Origin: an uncultured Chitinophagaceae bacterium
GTDB lineage: Bacteria; Bacteroidota; Bacteroidia; Chitinophagales; Chitinophagaceae
Assembly: GCA_937907395.1 (NCBI GenBank)
Contig: CALCII010000011.1
Coordinates: 434,001-498,000 of the forward strand
Length of the DNA stretch: 64,000 nt
Reading direction: 5' to 3'
Numbering within the stretch: the stretch's first letter is position 1; each line of letters opens with the position of its first letter. The notes beneath the pieces were generated by a model. It was not told where the DNA came from, searched no databases, and worked only from the letters and a program-made list of their open reading frames with translations. Of this stretch, positions 53,499 to 63,400 are shown in pieces. The position numbers were made by a program, and so were the translations under genes.

Positions 53499-56400
53499 TC
53501 ACTCTTCCTCCTCCAATTCGTGCAAAGCAATTGCCATATTGTTTGTTTTTACAAAGTTGCACCAGTGACAATCTTCATTTCCGCAGCCGGTATAAAATTC
53601 ACGATTCTGTATTTTGTCCCACACGGTTACAATTTGTTGCGTTACGGTTTCAATATCAGCCGGAGTGATCACAATTTTTTCTTTACGGTAGTTTTTCTTT
53701 TTATCAGGTTCCACAAAATCAAATTCCGTACTTACCACTTTCCAGTCTTTTTGTTCGTAATTATCAACCAGTATTTTATAAAAGACAGCCTGCCGCCAGT
53801 AGTCGCCTCCGTTAGGTTGCTTGTCATCGGGTGCTTTCAGTTTGTCTTTTGCCTTGTCAACATCGCCTGTTTTATAATCAACTACATTCACTGCTTTTCC
53901 GTCAAACTCCAGCTTATCCAGCTTTCCTTTTAAAGGAACTCCTTTTACGGTAACATTCCTGATGTTTCGTTCAATGGCCACTATACGGTTGAAGGAATGA
54001 ATGTATTGATCGTAATAGTTGCTCAGCACATCCACACCATATTCCATTCGTCTGTTAAATTGTTCACGTGTAAAACTTTCCCGGTGACGGTGCATGTACC
54101 ATTGAAAATCTTTAATGAATTCATCTTTGGAAGGAAACTGGTTTTTTCCGCCATCCTGCATTTTGCGAAACAGTTGTTCCAGCGCATGGTGTACCGATGA
54201 TCCAAATTCTGTTGCTTCATTCTTGGGCGATGGAATGCGGATGAGATTTTTGAAATAAAATCCCAACGGACAATTTAGATAATTGTTCAGCGCCGTTACG
54301 TTCATGGTAAACTTATCTAGCAGGCTGGAAATAAAGTCGGCTTCCAGTTGTTCAATTTCAGGTGCTGCTGCTTCGCCAAACTGCAGTTCGGTAAAGTTGC
54401 TGAGTGCTTCCTGTGTTACAATTACTTTTTCTGTATCCAGTACATGTTCGTCCTGAATTTCTGCCAGGAACATGGAAGGCTCCAGTTCTTTGCCATCATT
54501 TTTAAAACGACTGTACGAAATATGTAAATGTTGTTCGGCACGGGTGAGTGCTACATAGAATAAACGACGCAACTCTTCTTCATCATTCTGTACAGGTTGC
54601 TGGGCAAACATGGTGTCGGGCAGGGAATAACCACCGCCGGGCTTTCGTTTCTTTTCCCAGAAGCCGGCATTACAACCTGCAAAGAATACATGTTCAAATT
54701 CCAAACCTTTGGAACCATGTGCTGTAAGCAGGTTCACGCCTTTATCACTTCCGCTCACCTGTACCAAGGGCAGCGAAAGTTCTTCACGGTCCATCAGGTC
54801 AATGATATCCACCAGTTGTTGCAGTTTCAACAATGGGTTGCGCCTGGTTTCTTCTTTTACAAAATCAAAAAGGGCAGTAAGTATCTGCAATTGCCAGTGT
54901 TTGTCTGGCGACTGCATGATTTGTTTCAGTAAACCTGTTCGCTGAATAATATTTTCAAACAAATGTTGCAGCGTTACATTGGGAACATCGGCAATTAATT
55001 GTTCCATAACTATGCCAATGCGTTTTAATCCTTCATTCAACCCCTGGCTGAACAAATCTTTTGGTTGCTCATTGCTCTTTTCATAAAGCAATCTTCGCAA
55101 GGAAGATTTACTGTCGCTATACCGGGCTTCATTTGCCTGTACGGTGAGTTTGGCAATTTCTATCGGTGGTATGCCAAACCAATCAAAGTGCAACAATTCA
55201 AACAACATTTCATCTCCCCCGTACGGAATATCATGTTCGGCGGCGAGATAGCGAAGGATGAGTATGATCTTTTGTGCCAGTGGCAACTGTAATACATTCA
55301 GGCTTCGTTTACTGTATACCGGTATATTCAGGTGTTTGAAGTAGGTGGTAAGTTCTTCACCATATTTGTTCTCTTTATAGATCACTGCTATTTTTCCGGG
55401 CGGCACCTGTTGTTGGAGTAGTTGCTGTATCTGCAAAGTGATGTCAATCATTTCCTGCCGCATGGTTTCATATTCTTTAATGCGTGGCGGATGGTTGATG
55501 CTGAGTAATTCTTTTCTGGATGTTTTTAATTCTTTGGTGAGTCCATCCAGTTTTTTTACCAAACGCTCCTCGTTTCTGTTGATGAGTGTTTTGGAAATGT
55601 CGAGGATAGGTTGTGTGGAGCGGTAGTTGTTGGTGAGCACCACGGTTAACAGATCGTTCCGGTAGCCCGATGCAAACTGCAGCATATTCTCCACGTTGGC
55701 GCCCTGGAAACGATAGATGCTCTGGTCATCATCACCCACCACAAATATGTTGGGCTTGTCCCAGTAGTTGATGAGTAATTCCACAATACGGTTTTGTGTA
55801 CCGCTGGTATCCTGGTATTCATCCACCAGTATGTATTGAAATTGTTCCTGGTAACGGGAGAGGAGGTTTTTGTTTTCTTCAAACGCTTTGATTACCCAGT
55901 TGATCATATCATCAAAATCATAGCGGTTGCGTTTGCGCATCAGCTGCTGAAACGTGTCGAAAAGATTTACAGCGGCCCGAAGCTTTTCCATCTTCTCTTT
56001 GGCCTCGTCAATTTTATCCTGCTTGAGATCGCCGGGTTTGAATTCTTTGTATTTGCGTTTGTAAATGAATTCGTCACGGGTGGGCAAGCTTTCTATATAT
56101 TCATCTATCCTGCTGTTGATGAACTCCGGAGCCCAGCCCTCCTTCTTCATATTACTGAAGAGTTGTTGCAGGTTGTTGATTTCAAAATACACATCGCCAC
56201 GGTAGCGTTTGAGCGGATGGTTTTTGGGCAGGTTGTCGATGAGTTCTTTATACAATTCAATGCGTTCCAGATCGGAAATGGGATCCAGTGCTGTTTTTTC
56301 AAATAACGACAGGTTTTCCTGGATCACATCGTTGCAGAAGGCATGAAAGGTGTAGATATTTACTTTGTATGCATCGGGGCCAATAAAAGAAAGCAGGCGT

Positions 56401-56642
56401 TTCCGCATGGCCACCACGCCGGCATCTGTATAGGTTAAGCAAAGAATGTTTTCAGCATCGGCTACGCCTTCCAACAGGATTTTACCAATGCGGCTGGCAA
56501 GGATCTGTGTTTTACCGGTACCCGGCCCTGCAATGACCATTACAGGCCCATCAATATGATCCACGGCCAAACGTTGTTTTTCGTTCAGCTTTTCATATTC
56601 AACACGGAATTTCTGTTCCAGTTTTTCTTTATTGAGCGACAT
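53499..56642 (-). CDS. UvrD/Rep-type ATP-dependent helicase with C-terminal PD-(D/E)XK nuclease
   Basis: A 1047-residue superfamily 1A helicase. Walker A is AGPGTGKT (38-45); motif II is VDEYQDTSGTQNR, motif III VVGDDDQSIYRFQGA, then TAHGSKGLEFEHV and motif VI LFYVALTRAEQHL. The C-terminal 250 residues are an AddB-type nuclease with VVDYKTG as the catalytic core. Four cysteines (one in NCPLGFYF, three in TGCGNEDCHWC) probably hold an iron-sulfur cluster. It is likely to act in DNA end processing or repair. It starts at ATG 56642 and is divergent from the SRPBCC gene. Confidence 0.93.
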   Translation of the reverse strand: MSLNKEKLEQKFRVEYEKLNEKQRLAVDHIDGPVMVIAGPGTGKTQILASRIGKILLEGVADAENILCLTYTDAGVVAMRKRLLSFIGPDAYKVNIYTFHAFCNDVIQENLSLFEKTALDPISDLERIELYKELIDNLPKNHPLKRYRGDVYFEINNLQQLFSNMKKEGWAPEFINSRIDEYIESLPTRDEFIYKRKYKEFKPGDLKQDKIDEAKEKMEKLRAAVNLFDTFQQLMRKRNRYDFDDMINWVIKAFEENKNLLSRYQEQFQYILVDEYQDTSGTQNRIVELLINYWDKPNIFVVGDDDQSIYRFQGANVENMLQFASGYRNDLLTVVLTNNYRSTQPILDISKTLINRNEERLVKKLDGLTKELKTSRKELLSINHPPRIKEYETMRQEMIDITLQIQQLLQQQVPPGKIAVIYKENKYGEELTTYFKHLNIPVYSKRSLNVLQLPLAQKIILILRYLAAEHDIPYGGDEMLFELLHFDWFGIPPIEIAKLTVQANEARYSDSKSSLRRLLYEKSNEQPKDLFSQGLNEGLKRIGIVMEQLIADVPNVTLQHLFENIIQRTGLLKQIMQSPDKHWQLQILTALFDFVKEETRRNPLLKLQQLVDIIDLMDREELSLPLVQVSGSDKGVNLLTAHGSKGLEFEHVFFAGCNAGFWEKKRKPGGGYSLPDTMFAQQPVQNDEEELRRLFYVALTRAEQHLHISYSRFKNDGKELEPSMFLAEIQDEHVLDTEKVIVTQEALSNFTELQFGEAAAPEIEQLEADFISSLLDKFTMNVTALNNYLNCPLGFYFKNLIRIPSPKNEATEFGSSVHHALEQLFRKMQDGGKNQFPSKDEFIKDFQWYMHRHRESFTREQFNRRMEYGVDVLSNYYDQYIHSFNRIVAIERNIRNVTVKGVPLKGKLDKLEFDGKAVNVVDYKTGDVDKAKDKLKAPDDKQPNGGDYWRQAVFYKILVDNYEQKDWKVVSTEFDFVEPDKKKNYRKEKIVITPADIETVTQQIVTVWDKIQNREFYTGCGNEDCHWCNFVKTNNMAIALHELEEEE

Positions 56643-56711
56643 GTTTCAAAGTTAATCTTCGCCCGGCAATAAAATTCTTCAACCTTTCGGGTTGTTGGTT
56701 GTAATTACTGC

Positions 56712-57182
56712 ATGTCGAAAGTTTATAGTTTTAAAACCGTACAGAAGATACCGGTACCCCTCGATCAGGCCTGGGACTTTTTTTCCAATCCCGCCAACCT
56801 GGCTGCAATAACTCCTTCGCATATGAAGTTTGATATTATATCCAAACACCAGGGCAGCCGTATGTATCCGGGACAGGTGATTGAATATAAGGTGAGCCCG
56901 TTGCCGGGTTTCCGCACCTACTGGATGACGGAGATTACCCATGTGCAGGACAAGCAGTTTTTTGTAGATGAGCAACGTTTCGGTCCCTATCGTTTATGGC
57001 ATCACCAGCATCATTTTAAAGAAGTGGAAGGAGGGGTGGAAATGACGGATATCGTTCATTATAAAATTCCCTTTGGTATCCTGGGAGACCTGGCACAGGT
57101 ATTGTTTGTGAAGCAAAAATTGAATGAGATTTTTAATTACCGGTATAAGGCTGTAGAAGAATTTTTTGGCAAATGGAAGTAA
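56712..57182 (+). CDS. SRPBCC family ligand-binding protein
   Basis: A 156-residue START/Bet v1-like protein: VYSFKTVQKIPVPLDQAWDFFSNPANL at the N-terminus, PGFRTYWMTEITHV in the middle, and a long C-terminal helix KQKLNEIFNYRYKAVEEFF. This type is often annotated as a cell-division inhibitor-like or ligand-binding SRPBCC protein; the ligand is unknown. It starts at ATG 56712, 69 bases from the divergent helicase gene. Confidence 0.88.
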   Translation: MSKVYSFKTVQKIPVPLDQAWDFFSNPANLAAITPSHMKFDIISKHQGSRMYPGQVIEYKVSPLPGFRTYWMTEITHVQDKQFFVDEQRFGPYRLWHHQHHFKEVEGGVEMTDIVHYKIPFGILGDLAQVLFVKQKLNEIFNYRYKAVEEFFGKWK

Positions 57183-57454
57183 TAGCTCAACGGGGGCACA
57201 TCAATTCTACTAAAAAAGTGGACCTCTAACGTTTGCGAAAGCCCATAATACCCGCAAAGTGGTATTTTTTGGAACAATGGTCTGGGCTAATTTTATCAAG
57301 CTTAATCAGAGCCGTTGTTAATCTCATTTAGAAGTTTTATCTGTTAACCTGCAATCCACCTGAATAGGGGCGAGCATACAGCCTTGCACGAAACACTTTC
57401 GCCCCTGTTCATTTTTCCAGGGGCGAACTATTTTCAAAAAACAAGTCGGTTATT
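57183..57454. other. Intergenic gap with a perfect hairpin
   Basis: 272 bases without a gene. TTCGCCCCTG (57398-57407) and CAGGGGCGAA (57418-57427) form a perfect 10-bp stem with a 10-base loop. GGGGCGAGC at 57367 repeats part of it. There is no T run, so it is not a standard terminator. Confidence 0.5.
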
Positions 57455-58114
57455 TTATCCCGGAAGACGGGAAATGTATTTCTCCATTTGCTTCACCTGA
57501 TCCACGATTTGTGGAGTGGTTGGTTTCAGCGCTTTGGCTTTACGGAAGAAATCTTTTGCTGCCCTGAACTCCCTTTTGTTCATCATAATGGTGCACAGCT
57601 GAAGGTAAGCAGCAGCTTCGCTTTCCTTATCGGGCAGTCCTTTGCGGATGGCCTGGCGGATATAGCTTTCTGCCTGTTTGAAATTGCTTTTCTGGAGGGA
57701 AAGCATGCCCATTTGCAGGAGGCTGGCTCCTTCGGCCCCTTGCATAATTGAAGAACCGGAGCCGAGATCGATTCCCTTTTTCATCAGCTTTTCAGCTGTG
57801 TCAAAGTCCTGTTTGGTCATGGCAATATTGCCTTTGAGGGTATAGTAAACCGAACGGATGGGTTTGTAAAGCAGGCCGGGGAATTGTACAGAATTGAGGA
57901 TTTTTTCGGCACCTTCCATATCACCTGCTTCCATATATTCCTGGATAAGGCGGAGGGGCCCCAGTACAAAATGCCCAACGATACTAATAACTGCCAGCAG
58001 GTACAATATGAAAGAAGGCCAGAAGCTGGTATAATAGTTCACCACTACAGCAATAACGAGCAACAGAATTCCCAGCGGCAGCCGGTAGCGGACATATAAA
58101 TTAAGAAACTTCAT
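57455..58114 (-). CDS. Membrane protein with TPR-like repeats
   Basis: A 219-residue protein with two N-terminal transmembrane segments (about residues 12-31 and 34-53). A helical domain with about four tetratricopeptide-like repeats follows (EYMEAGDMEGAEKILNSV, MTKQDFDTAEKLMKKGIDLG, QKSNFKQAESYIRQAIRKG, MMNKREFRAAKDFFRKAKALK). The TPR domain is probably cytosolic and should mediate protein contacts. No closer family is recognised. It starts at ATG 58114. Confidence 0.8.
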   Translation of the reverse strand: MKFLNLYVRYRLPLGILLLVIAVVVNYYTSFWPSFILYLLAVISIVGHFVLGPLRLIQEYMEAGDMEGAEKILNSVQFPGLLYKPIRSVYYTLKGNIAMTKQDFDTAEKLMKKGIDLGSGSSIMQGAEGASLLQMGMLSLQKSNFKQAESYIRQAIRKGLPDKESEAAAYLQLCTIMMNKREFRAAKDFFRKAKALKPTTPQIVDQVKQMEKYISRLPG

Positions 58115-58181
58115 AGTTCAAATTGTGGCTGCAAAGGTAGGGTTTGGACAGAGATTTCGGGGGATGAATACGGAATTCTGT

Positions 58182-58189
58182 TATTTTTG
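58182..58189 (+). promoter_or_regulatory. Promoter -7 box of tRNA-Arg
   Basis: TATTTTTG fits TAnnTTTG; the tRNA begins 16 bases downstream of the box. The -33 element is not clear. Confidence 0.5.
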
Positions 58190-58204
58190 CGATCCTTAAT
58201 AAAT

Positions 58205-58276
58205 GGCCCCGTAGTTCAATGGATAGAATAGAAGTTTCCTAAACTTTAGATACAGGTTCGATTCCTGTCGGGGCTA
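58205..58276 (+). tRNA. tRNA-Arg (anticodon CCT)
   Basis: The 72 bases fold as a complete cloverleaf. The acceptor stem GGCCCCG pairs with CGGGGCT (first pair G-U), the D arm is GTTC/GAAT, the anticodon stem GAAGT/ACTTT encloses the loop TTCCTAA, and the T arm contains GGTTCGATTCC. Anticodon CCT reads AGG. The CCA end is not encoded. A hairpin terminator follows. Confidence 0.95.
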
Positions 58277-58280
58277 CTAA

Positions 58281-58324
58281 ACCGGACATTAAAGAAAATT
58301 TACTTTGATGCCCGGTATTTTTTT
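58281..58324 (+). terminator. Terminator of tRNA-Arg
   Basis: A 14-bp imperfect stem (ACCGGACATTAAAG with CTTTGATGCCCGGT) followed by a run of seven T. Confidence 0.75.
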
Positions 58325-58422
58325 CCTCTGAAACCCTTTGTAGTCTTGCAATTGAGAGAAATACAGAATTGATCCTGTTGGTTCGACTTTCGTTTTTTGT
58401 GTTATTGTAGACTACTTGTTGA

Positions 58423-58674
58423 AAGATCATATTTTGGGTTACTAATATTTCTAACAAACTGGGCTTGACGCCGGAAGATTTAAACCTCCTCAAACAAACC
58501 AATCCTCATAAGTCATTCGTTTTCATTTTTCAAACTACGAAAAACGGTGCTTTCCGGGGAGCCAATACTTTCCAGCATGATGTAGATGTGATAATTGAAG
58601 TACCTGAACGAGGTAAAGCTGTACAAAACGGCCGGTTTAATCAAGGAGGTGAGGTGGAAATATTTGAAGATTAA
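58423..58674 (+). pseudogene. 3' remnant of a P-loop (RecA/RadA-like) ATPase gene
   Basis: An open stretch of 83 codons after a stop at 58420, with no good start codon (a TTG at 58465 is the only candidate). The peptide contains KSFVFIFQTTKNGAFRG, QHDVDVIIEVPERGKAVQNG and GRFNQGGEVEIF, which look like the C-terminal third of a RecA-fold ATPase of a kind I associate with mobile elements of Bacteroidota. The nucleotide-binding part is missing. It lies 146 bases after the 3' end of tRNA-Arg, which fits a decayed integrated element. Family from memory; the truncation is visible. Confidence 0.5.
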
Positions 58675-59029
58675 TAACAGAAATATTAAATATTCAATAA
58701 TAAGTCAAGCCGATATAGTGAAATATATAAGAGTTAACCCTTAACTGTATTCTGCGTTCCAAAAAAATTATTCACATGTTGATTGATTACATTTTCAAAA
58801 AGAATGATAAGTAAAAGCCGATAAATAGAAAATGATCTTTATCATCTTTCAAATAAATAGTGCTCATTGTCTAATAAATTCAAATATTGAGAATCATAAA
58901 AAATTCAAAAGCTAATAGGTTATAATTTATTTATGCACACTAAAAAATATAACGTACCCGGTTTGTAGTATTTTTTTTATTCAGTTCCTTCATAGCTTTA
59001 CCTCCGTTTATTCACACCTAGTCGCTGCT
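58675..59029. other. AT-rich intergenic region
   Basis: 355 bases, visibly richer in A and T than the neighbourhood, with no gene, no stable hairpin and no full repeat. It may hold the promoter of the next gene; I see only weak -7 candidates. Confidence 0.5.
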
Positions 59030-60469
59030 ATGAAGAAGGTTCTATTCATGTCATTACTTCTTACACTTCACTTCTGCATTAATGCACAAGATAGCAGTCA
59101 TTCTTTTTTCGACCGGCTGGTTCATTTCCCCGATAAAGTGTTCTCCAAAATTGACAAAACAGCTTCCAAAGCCGAGCAAAAACTCAATAAGCAAACAGAA
59201 AAATATATTACCCGGCTGGAGAAGCAGGAACAAAAGCTCAAGCGCAAACTTTGGAAGACAGATTCCATAAAGGCAAAAGCGTTATTTGGCGATGTAAAAG
59301 ACAGATATGATCAACTGCGTCAATCACTTACAAATAAAGAAGCTGCCATCGGTGGTAATGTTTACTCAGGTCACCTTGATTCGCTTGGAACGATGATGCG
59401 CTTTGTACAAAATAGTCCCATGATCAAAGAAGGAGCAGCACTTCAGGGTAAACTGCAATCCAACATGAGTAGTATCAACCAGTTCCGGCAGAGCCTGAAT
59501 GCAGGCGATTATGTACGCAAACAGGTACAGGCCCGTCAGCAGCAACTGAAGGCTGAACTACAGAATACACCTTTGGCAAAAGAGTTCCTGAAATTTAAAA
59601 AGGAAGTTTACTATTATCAACAACAACTCATTGAGTATAAGAAGCTTGCTGATGATCCGGTAAAACTCGGCGGGAAAATGTTAGCACTTGCTCAGAAACT
59701 ACCTGCTTTCCAGAAGTTTTTCAATAAGTATTCAGAATTAGCTTCTCTCTTTCCTTCTCCCGGAGTTGATGCTTCGGGTAATCCCATTGCTTCTTTTGTC
59801 GGTCTGCAAACCAGAGAACAAATGAATCAATTACTGCAACAGCGTTTTGGTAATAGTGTGAATATGTCACAGATGTTACAGCAAAACGTAAGCACTGCCC
59901 AGAATTATATGAATCAACTGAAAAGTAAGTTAAGCAAAGTCGGTAGCGGCAATAGTGATGATATGATTCCTGATTTTAAAACTAATGAGGAGAAAAAGAA
60001 AACCTTCAAGGAGCGACTGGATTTCGGAACAACAATTCAGAGCCAACGGGCACGCAGTTATTTTCCTAATACTACTGATGTATCATTTACGGTAGGGTAT
60101 AAACTTAATAGTAAAAGTGTTTTAGGGGTGGGATGTTCTTATAAAATCGGTTGGGGCACCGGATTTGATCATATCAGTATTACCCATCAGGGAATAGGGT
60201 TCCGGAGTTTTCTTGATTGGAAATTGAAAGGAAGTGTTTGGGTAAGTGGCGGGTATGAACAAAACTATTTTGCACAATTCAGGCGTATAGCCGAACTCAG
60301 TAATCAGGCGATCTGGAAACAGAGTGCATTATTGGGATTGAGCAAGGTTATTTCAGTGAAAAGTAAGGTTTTTAAAAAAGCAAAAGTCCAGGTGCTTTAT
60401 GATTTTTTCTGGAAAATAAAAGTGCCTCAAACGGAAGCTTTGAAATTCAGGTTTGGATATAATTTTTAA
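59030..60469 (+). CDS. Exported coiled-coil and beta-rich protein next to a YD/RHS-like gene
   Basis: A 479-residue protein with a signal peptide (1-19, ending CINAQ). Residues 35-210 are a long charged coiled coil (KAEQKLNKQTEKYITRLEKQ). A Gln/Met-rich region follows (about 255-310), and the last 150 residues are amphipathic beta strands ending in LKFRFGYNF, like a small outer-membrane barrel with a C-terminal Phe. I know this layout only as the usual neighbour of giant YD-repeat-like genes in Bacteroidota, where it may help export or anchor the partner. It ends 11 bases before that gene. Confidence 0.7.
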   Translation: MKKVLFMSLLLTLHFCINAQDSSHSFFDRLVHFPDKVFSKIDKTASKAEQKLNKQTEKYITRLEKQEQKLKRKLWKTDSIKAKALFGDVKDRYDQLRQSLTNKEAAIGGNVYSGHLDSLGTMMRFVQNSPMIKEGAALQGKLQSNMSSINQFRQSLNAGDYVRKQVQARQQQLKAELQNTPLAKEFLKFKKEVYYYQQQLIEYKKLADDPVKLGGKMLALAQKLPAFQKFFNKYSELASLFPSPGVDASGNPIASFVGLQTREQMNQLLQQRFGNSVNMSQMLQQNVSTAQNYMNQLKSKLSKVGSGNSDDMIPDFKTNEEKKKTFKERLDFGTTIQSQRARSYFPNTTDVSFTVGYKLNSKSVLGVGCSYKIGWGTGFDHISITHQGIGFRSFLDWKLKGSVWVSGGYEQNYFAQFRRIAELSNQAIWKQSALLGLSKVISVKSKVFKKAKVQVLYDFFWKIKVPQTEALKFRFGYNF

Positions 60470-60480
60470 ACGTTTTGTTT

Positions 60481-63400
60481 ATGAGAATTTATTATGTATT
60501 GATTACGTTCTTGTTAATGGGCTTGGTTACTGAAGCCCAGCAACTTCAGGAGCAGAAATACAAGCCAATCTATGACAACCTGATTCCTGTTTCGCCGACA
60601 GCATTTCAGTTTGCAAAATATACGGATATGCCGGTGAGTGAATACACAGGAATCCCCAATATTTCTATTCCTTTATATACCATTAAGCAAGATGAATTTG
60701 ATTTTCCTATCTCATTAAGTTATCATGCTGGTGGTATCAGGGTAAGTCAGGAAGCCAGTTGGGTTGGGCTTGGTTGGGACCTGACTTTTGGAAGTGTAAT
60801 CCAAACAATTAATGATCAGGACGATTTTGGTACTTATCAAGGTGCTCCAAATCCAAAGCTATTGCCAGATTACTTTCATAACGCAATACCTGGTGCGTTT
60901 CCTTTCAAATTAAATTCGATCATTACAGAAGATAATGGAACAGAACCATTCTGGACGCCTACTTTACCAGTTAATACTATAGAACCTGAATATGGTTTTA
61001 TGGTTGCCACAAATTATTATCTACCAATCAATGGATCTGTGAACCGGAGAGTAGATTTTTTTGATTATGAAGAGTACGATTCTGAACCAGATATTTTTCG
61101 AGCAAACTTTTTTGGACATTCTATAAATTTTATCCGAAAGTTTACAAATAGTTACACACAGTTCGTTGTGTTGAATAAAAAGGGTTATAAGATAGAAAGG
61201 ACAGGTAGTTCTGACGTTGAATCGTGGATTATCACAGTGCCTGATGGTACAAAATACTTTTTCGCAGAGAAGTCTGTAATAAAGTCATCATCTATATCAG
61301 CTGATTATCTAGGTAATTCTGATGTTGCACCCAAAATAAGCTCCAGGATATGGATGTTGACCAAAATTGAATCGAGGATGAAAGAGTCTATTGAGATTGT
61401 ATATTCCAGAATATCAGAAAAGACTCAATTTCCGGTTTTCGCACAAAAACGATATTCAATAATAAGTACCCCGCAACAATATATTCCTCTCAATTCTTAT
61501 ATCAATGCCGGAATGCTCACAATTGGTTTTCCTTCTTTTTTTACTAATGAGAACTTGTCCAATTCATATCTGTATACTCACGAGGAGATTTTAACTCCAC
61601 AATATATTAATTACAAAGGTGGACACGTCGAATTTATTACCTCTTCTCGAACTGACATTAACGGTGGCGTTAAGCTTGATCAGATAAAAATAGTTTCTGA
61701 TAGAAAAATCAACGAATTTAATTTTTCATATTCTTATTTTGATGCATCAGGGGTAAGTTCACCTGGATTTACAGTCACTGACAATGATCTTAATAAGAAA
61801 CGGCTCAAACTTCAGGGTATTACTTTACAGGACAATTCTTCCTATACATTTCAGTATAACCCTACATCATTACCAAGAAAAAACTCCTTTGCTCAGGATT
61901 ATTGGGGGTTTTATAACGGAAATCTGCAAAACCAATCGATGGTTCCGAATGCAGCAAGATTGAATAGGGCTGATTTATTTAACAATGGAGACAATCACTC
62001 CGCATCATTAGAATTTACAAAAGCTGGGATTCTGGAAAAGGTAATATGGCCTACTGGAGGAAATACGCAATTTGTTTATGAGTTACATGAGTTTGACAAT
62101 TATTGGGTGCCAGATTATTCTTCAACAGCAAATGTTAAATCGCATGGCCACGGCCTAAGAATTAGAGAAGTTGTGTTTTCCTCGATTGAAGGTGTCGTTA
62201 CGAAAAAGACAAAATATGAGTATGAAGGCGGCAAAGCCATCCTGCCAAAAGAGATGATTCGCACTTTTCCTTTTGCACAAGTTCAATATCAATCTTGTGG
62301 TGAATTCGGGACTGCAAGTCTTTTGTACGCTAGTTATTCATTTACAGAGGTTAATGGGAATGGTTTTTATAATTCAAATCCTTTTGGCTCAATTTCAGGA
62401 GTTGGTTATGATAAAGTCAATAAAACTGAAGTAGATAATAGTGCACAGACTTTGGGAAGGATAGAGACATATTATCACAATAATCCTGATAGAGCGGCTA
62501 CGTCTTCAAACTCTACATCATATATAAGTGTAATGTTGCCAGTAACAAAATATTATGATAATCAAAAAAAATCAAATGGACTTATTAAAGAGGTAAAGAT
62601 ATATGACAGGGATAACAATTTATTGAAGGACGAGACTTTTACATATAATAATTACTATTCTGAAGTATATTATGGGGCCAGAACGTATAGCTATGGGTTC
62701 TTGTTGTATTCAGGGTGTAAGCAAGAATGTAATCCAGGAATGTTCTGTCCACCAGGGTGGTTTATTATAAATAAACATTTGATTGGTTATTATCCCGTCT
62801 TTGATTTCGAGTCTCTTTTAACAAGCAATACTTCCAAGACATATGCAAATGGGCAGGAACATGCTACTACGACAAGCTATTTCTATGATCAATATAATCA
62901 AATAGCATCTGCTACGGTAATAGCTAACGGTGCAAACATGATCTCATATTATACTCGTACTCCTGATGCTTCAGGATCTGTTAGAGATAATATGATGCTT
63001 GCAAACAGATTAACTGATATCTGGGCGGTACAGAAAAAATATTATCCTCCAAACACATATCCGGGAATCATTCAGTCAGAATATACGTCTACTTATAAAA
63101 ACGTAAATGGCCGGTATGTTCAGGATGTAGCAACGATATCAGAAAATGGCCCGATATTAGGCGGCAATCCCAAAACAATCAGTTATGACCAATATGATAC
63201 TTCGGGGAATCTGATTCAATACACAACATCTGGCATTTCAAACAGCTTTATCTGGGATTACCAGAATCAATATCCGATTGCCAAAGTAATGAATAGTACC
63301 GTTGGTAATGTAGCATACACTTCATTTGAAGCCGATGGTACTGGCAGTTGGTGGTATGCCCCCTGGAAGGTACGATATGATCTTGCCGCACCGACTGGAA

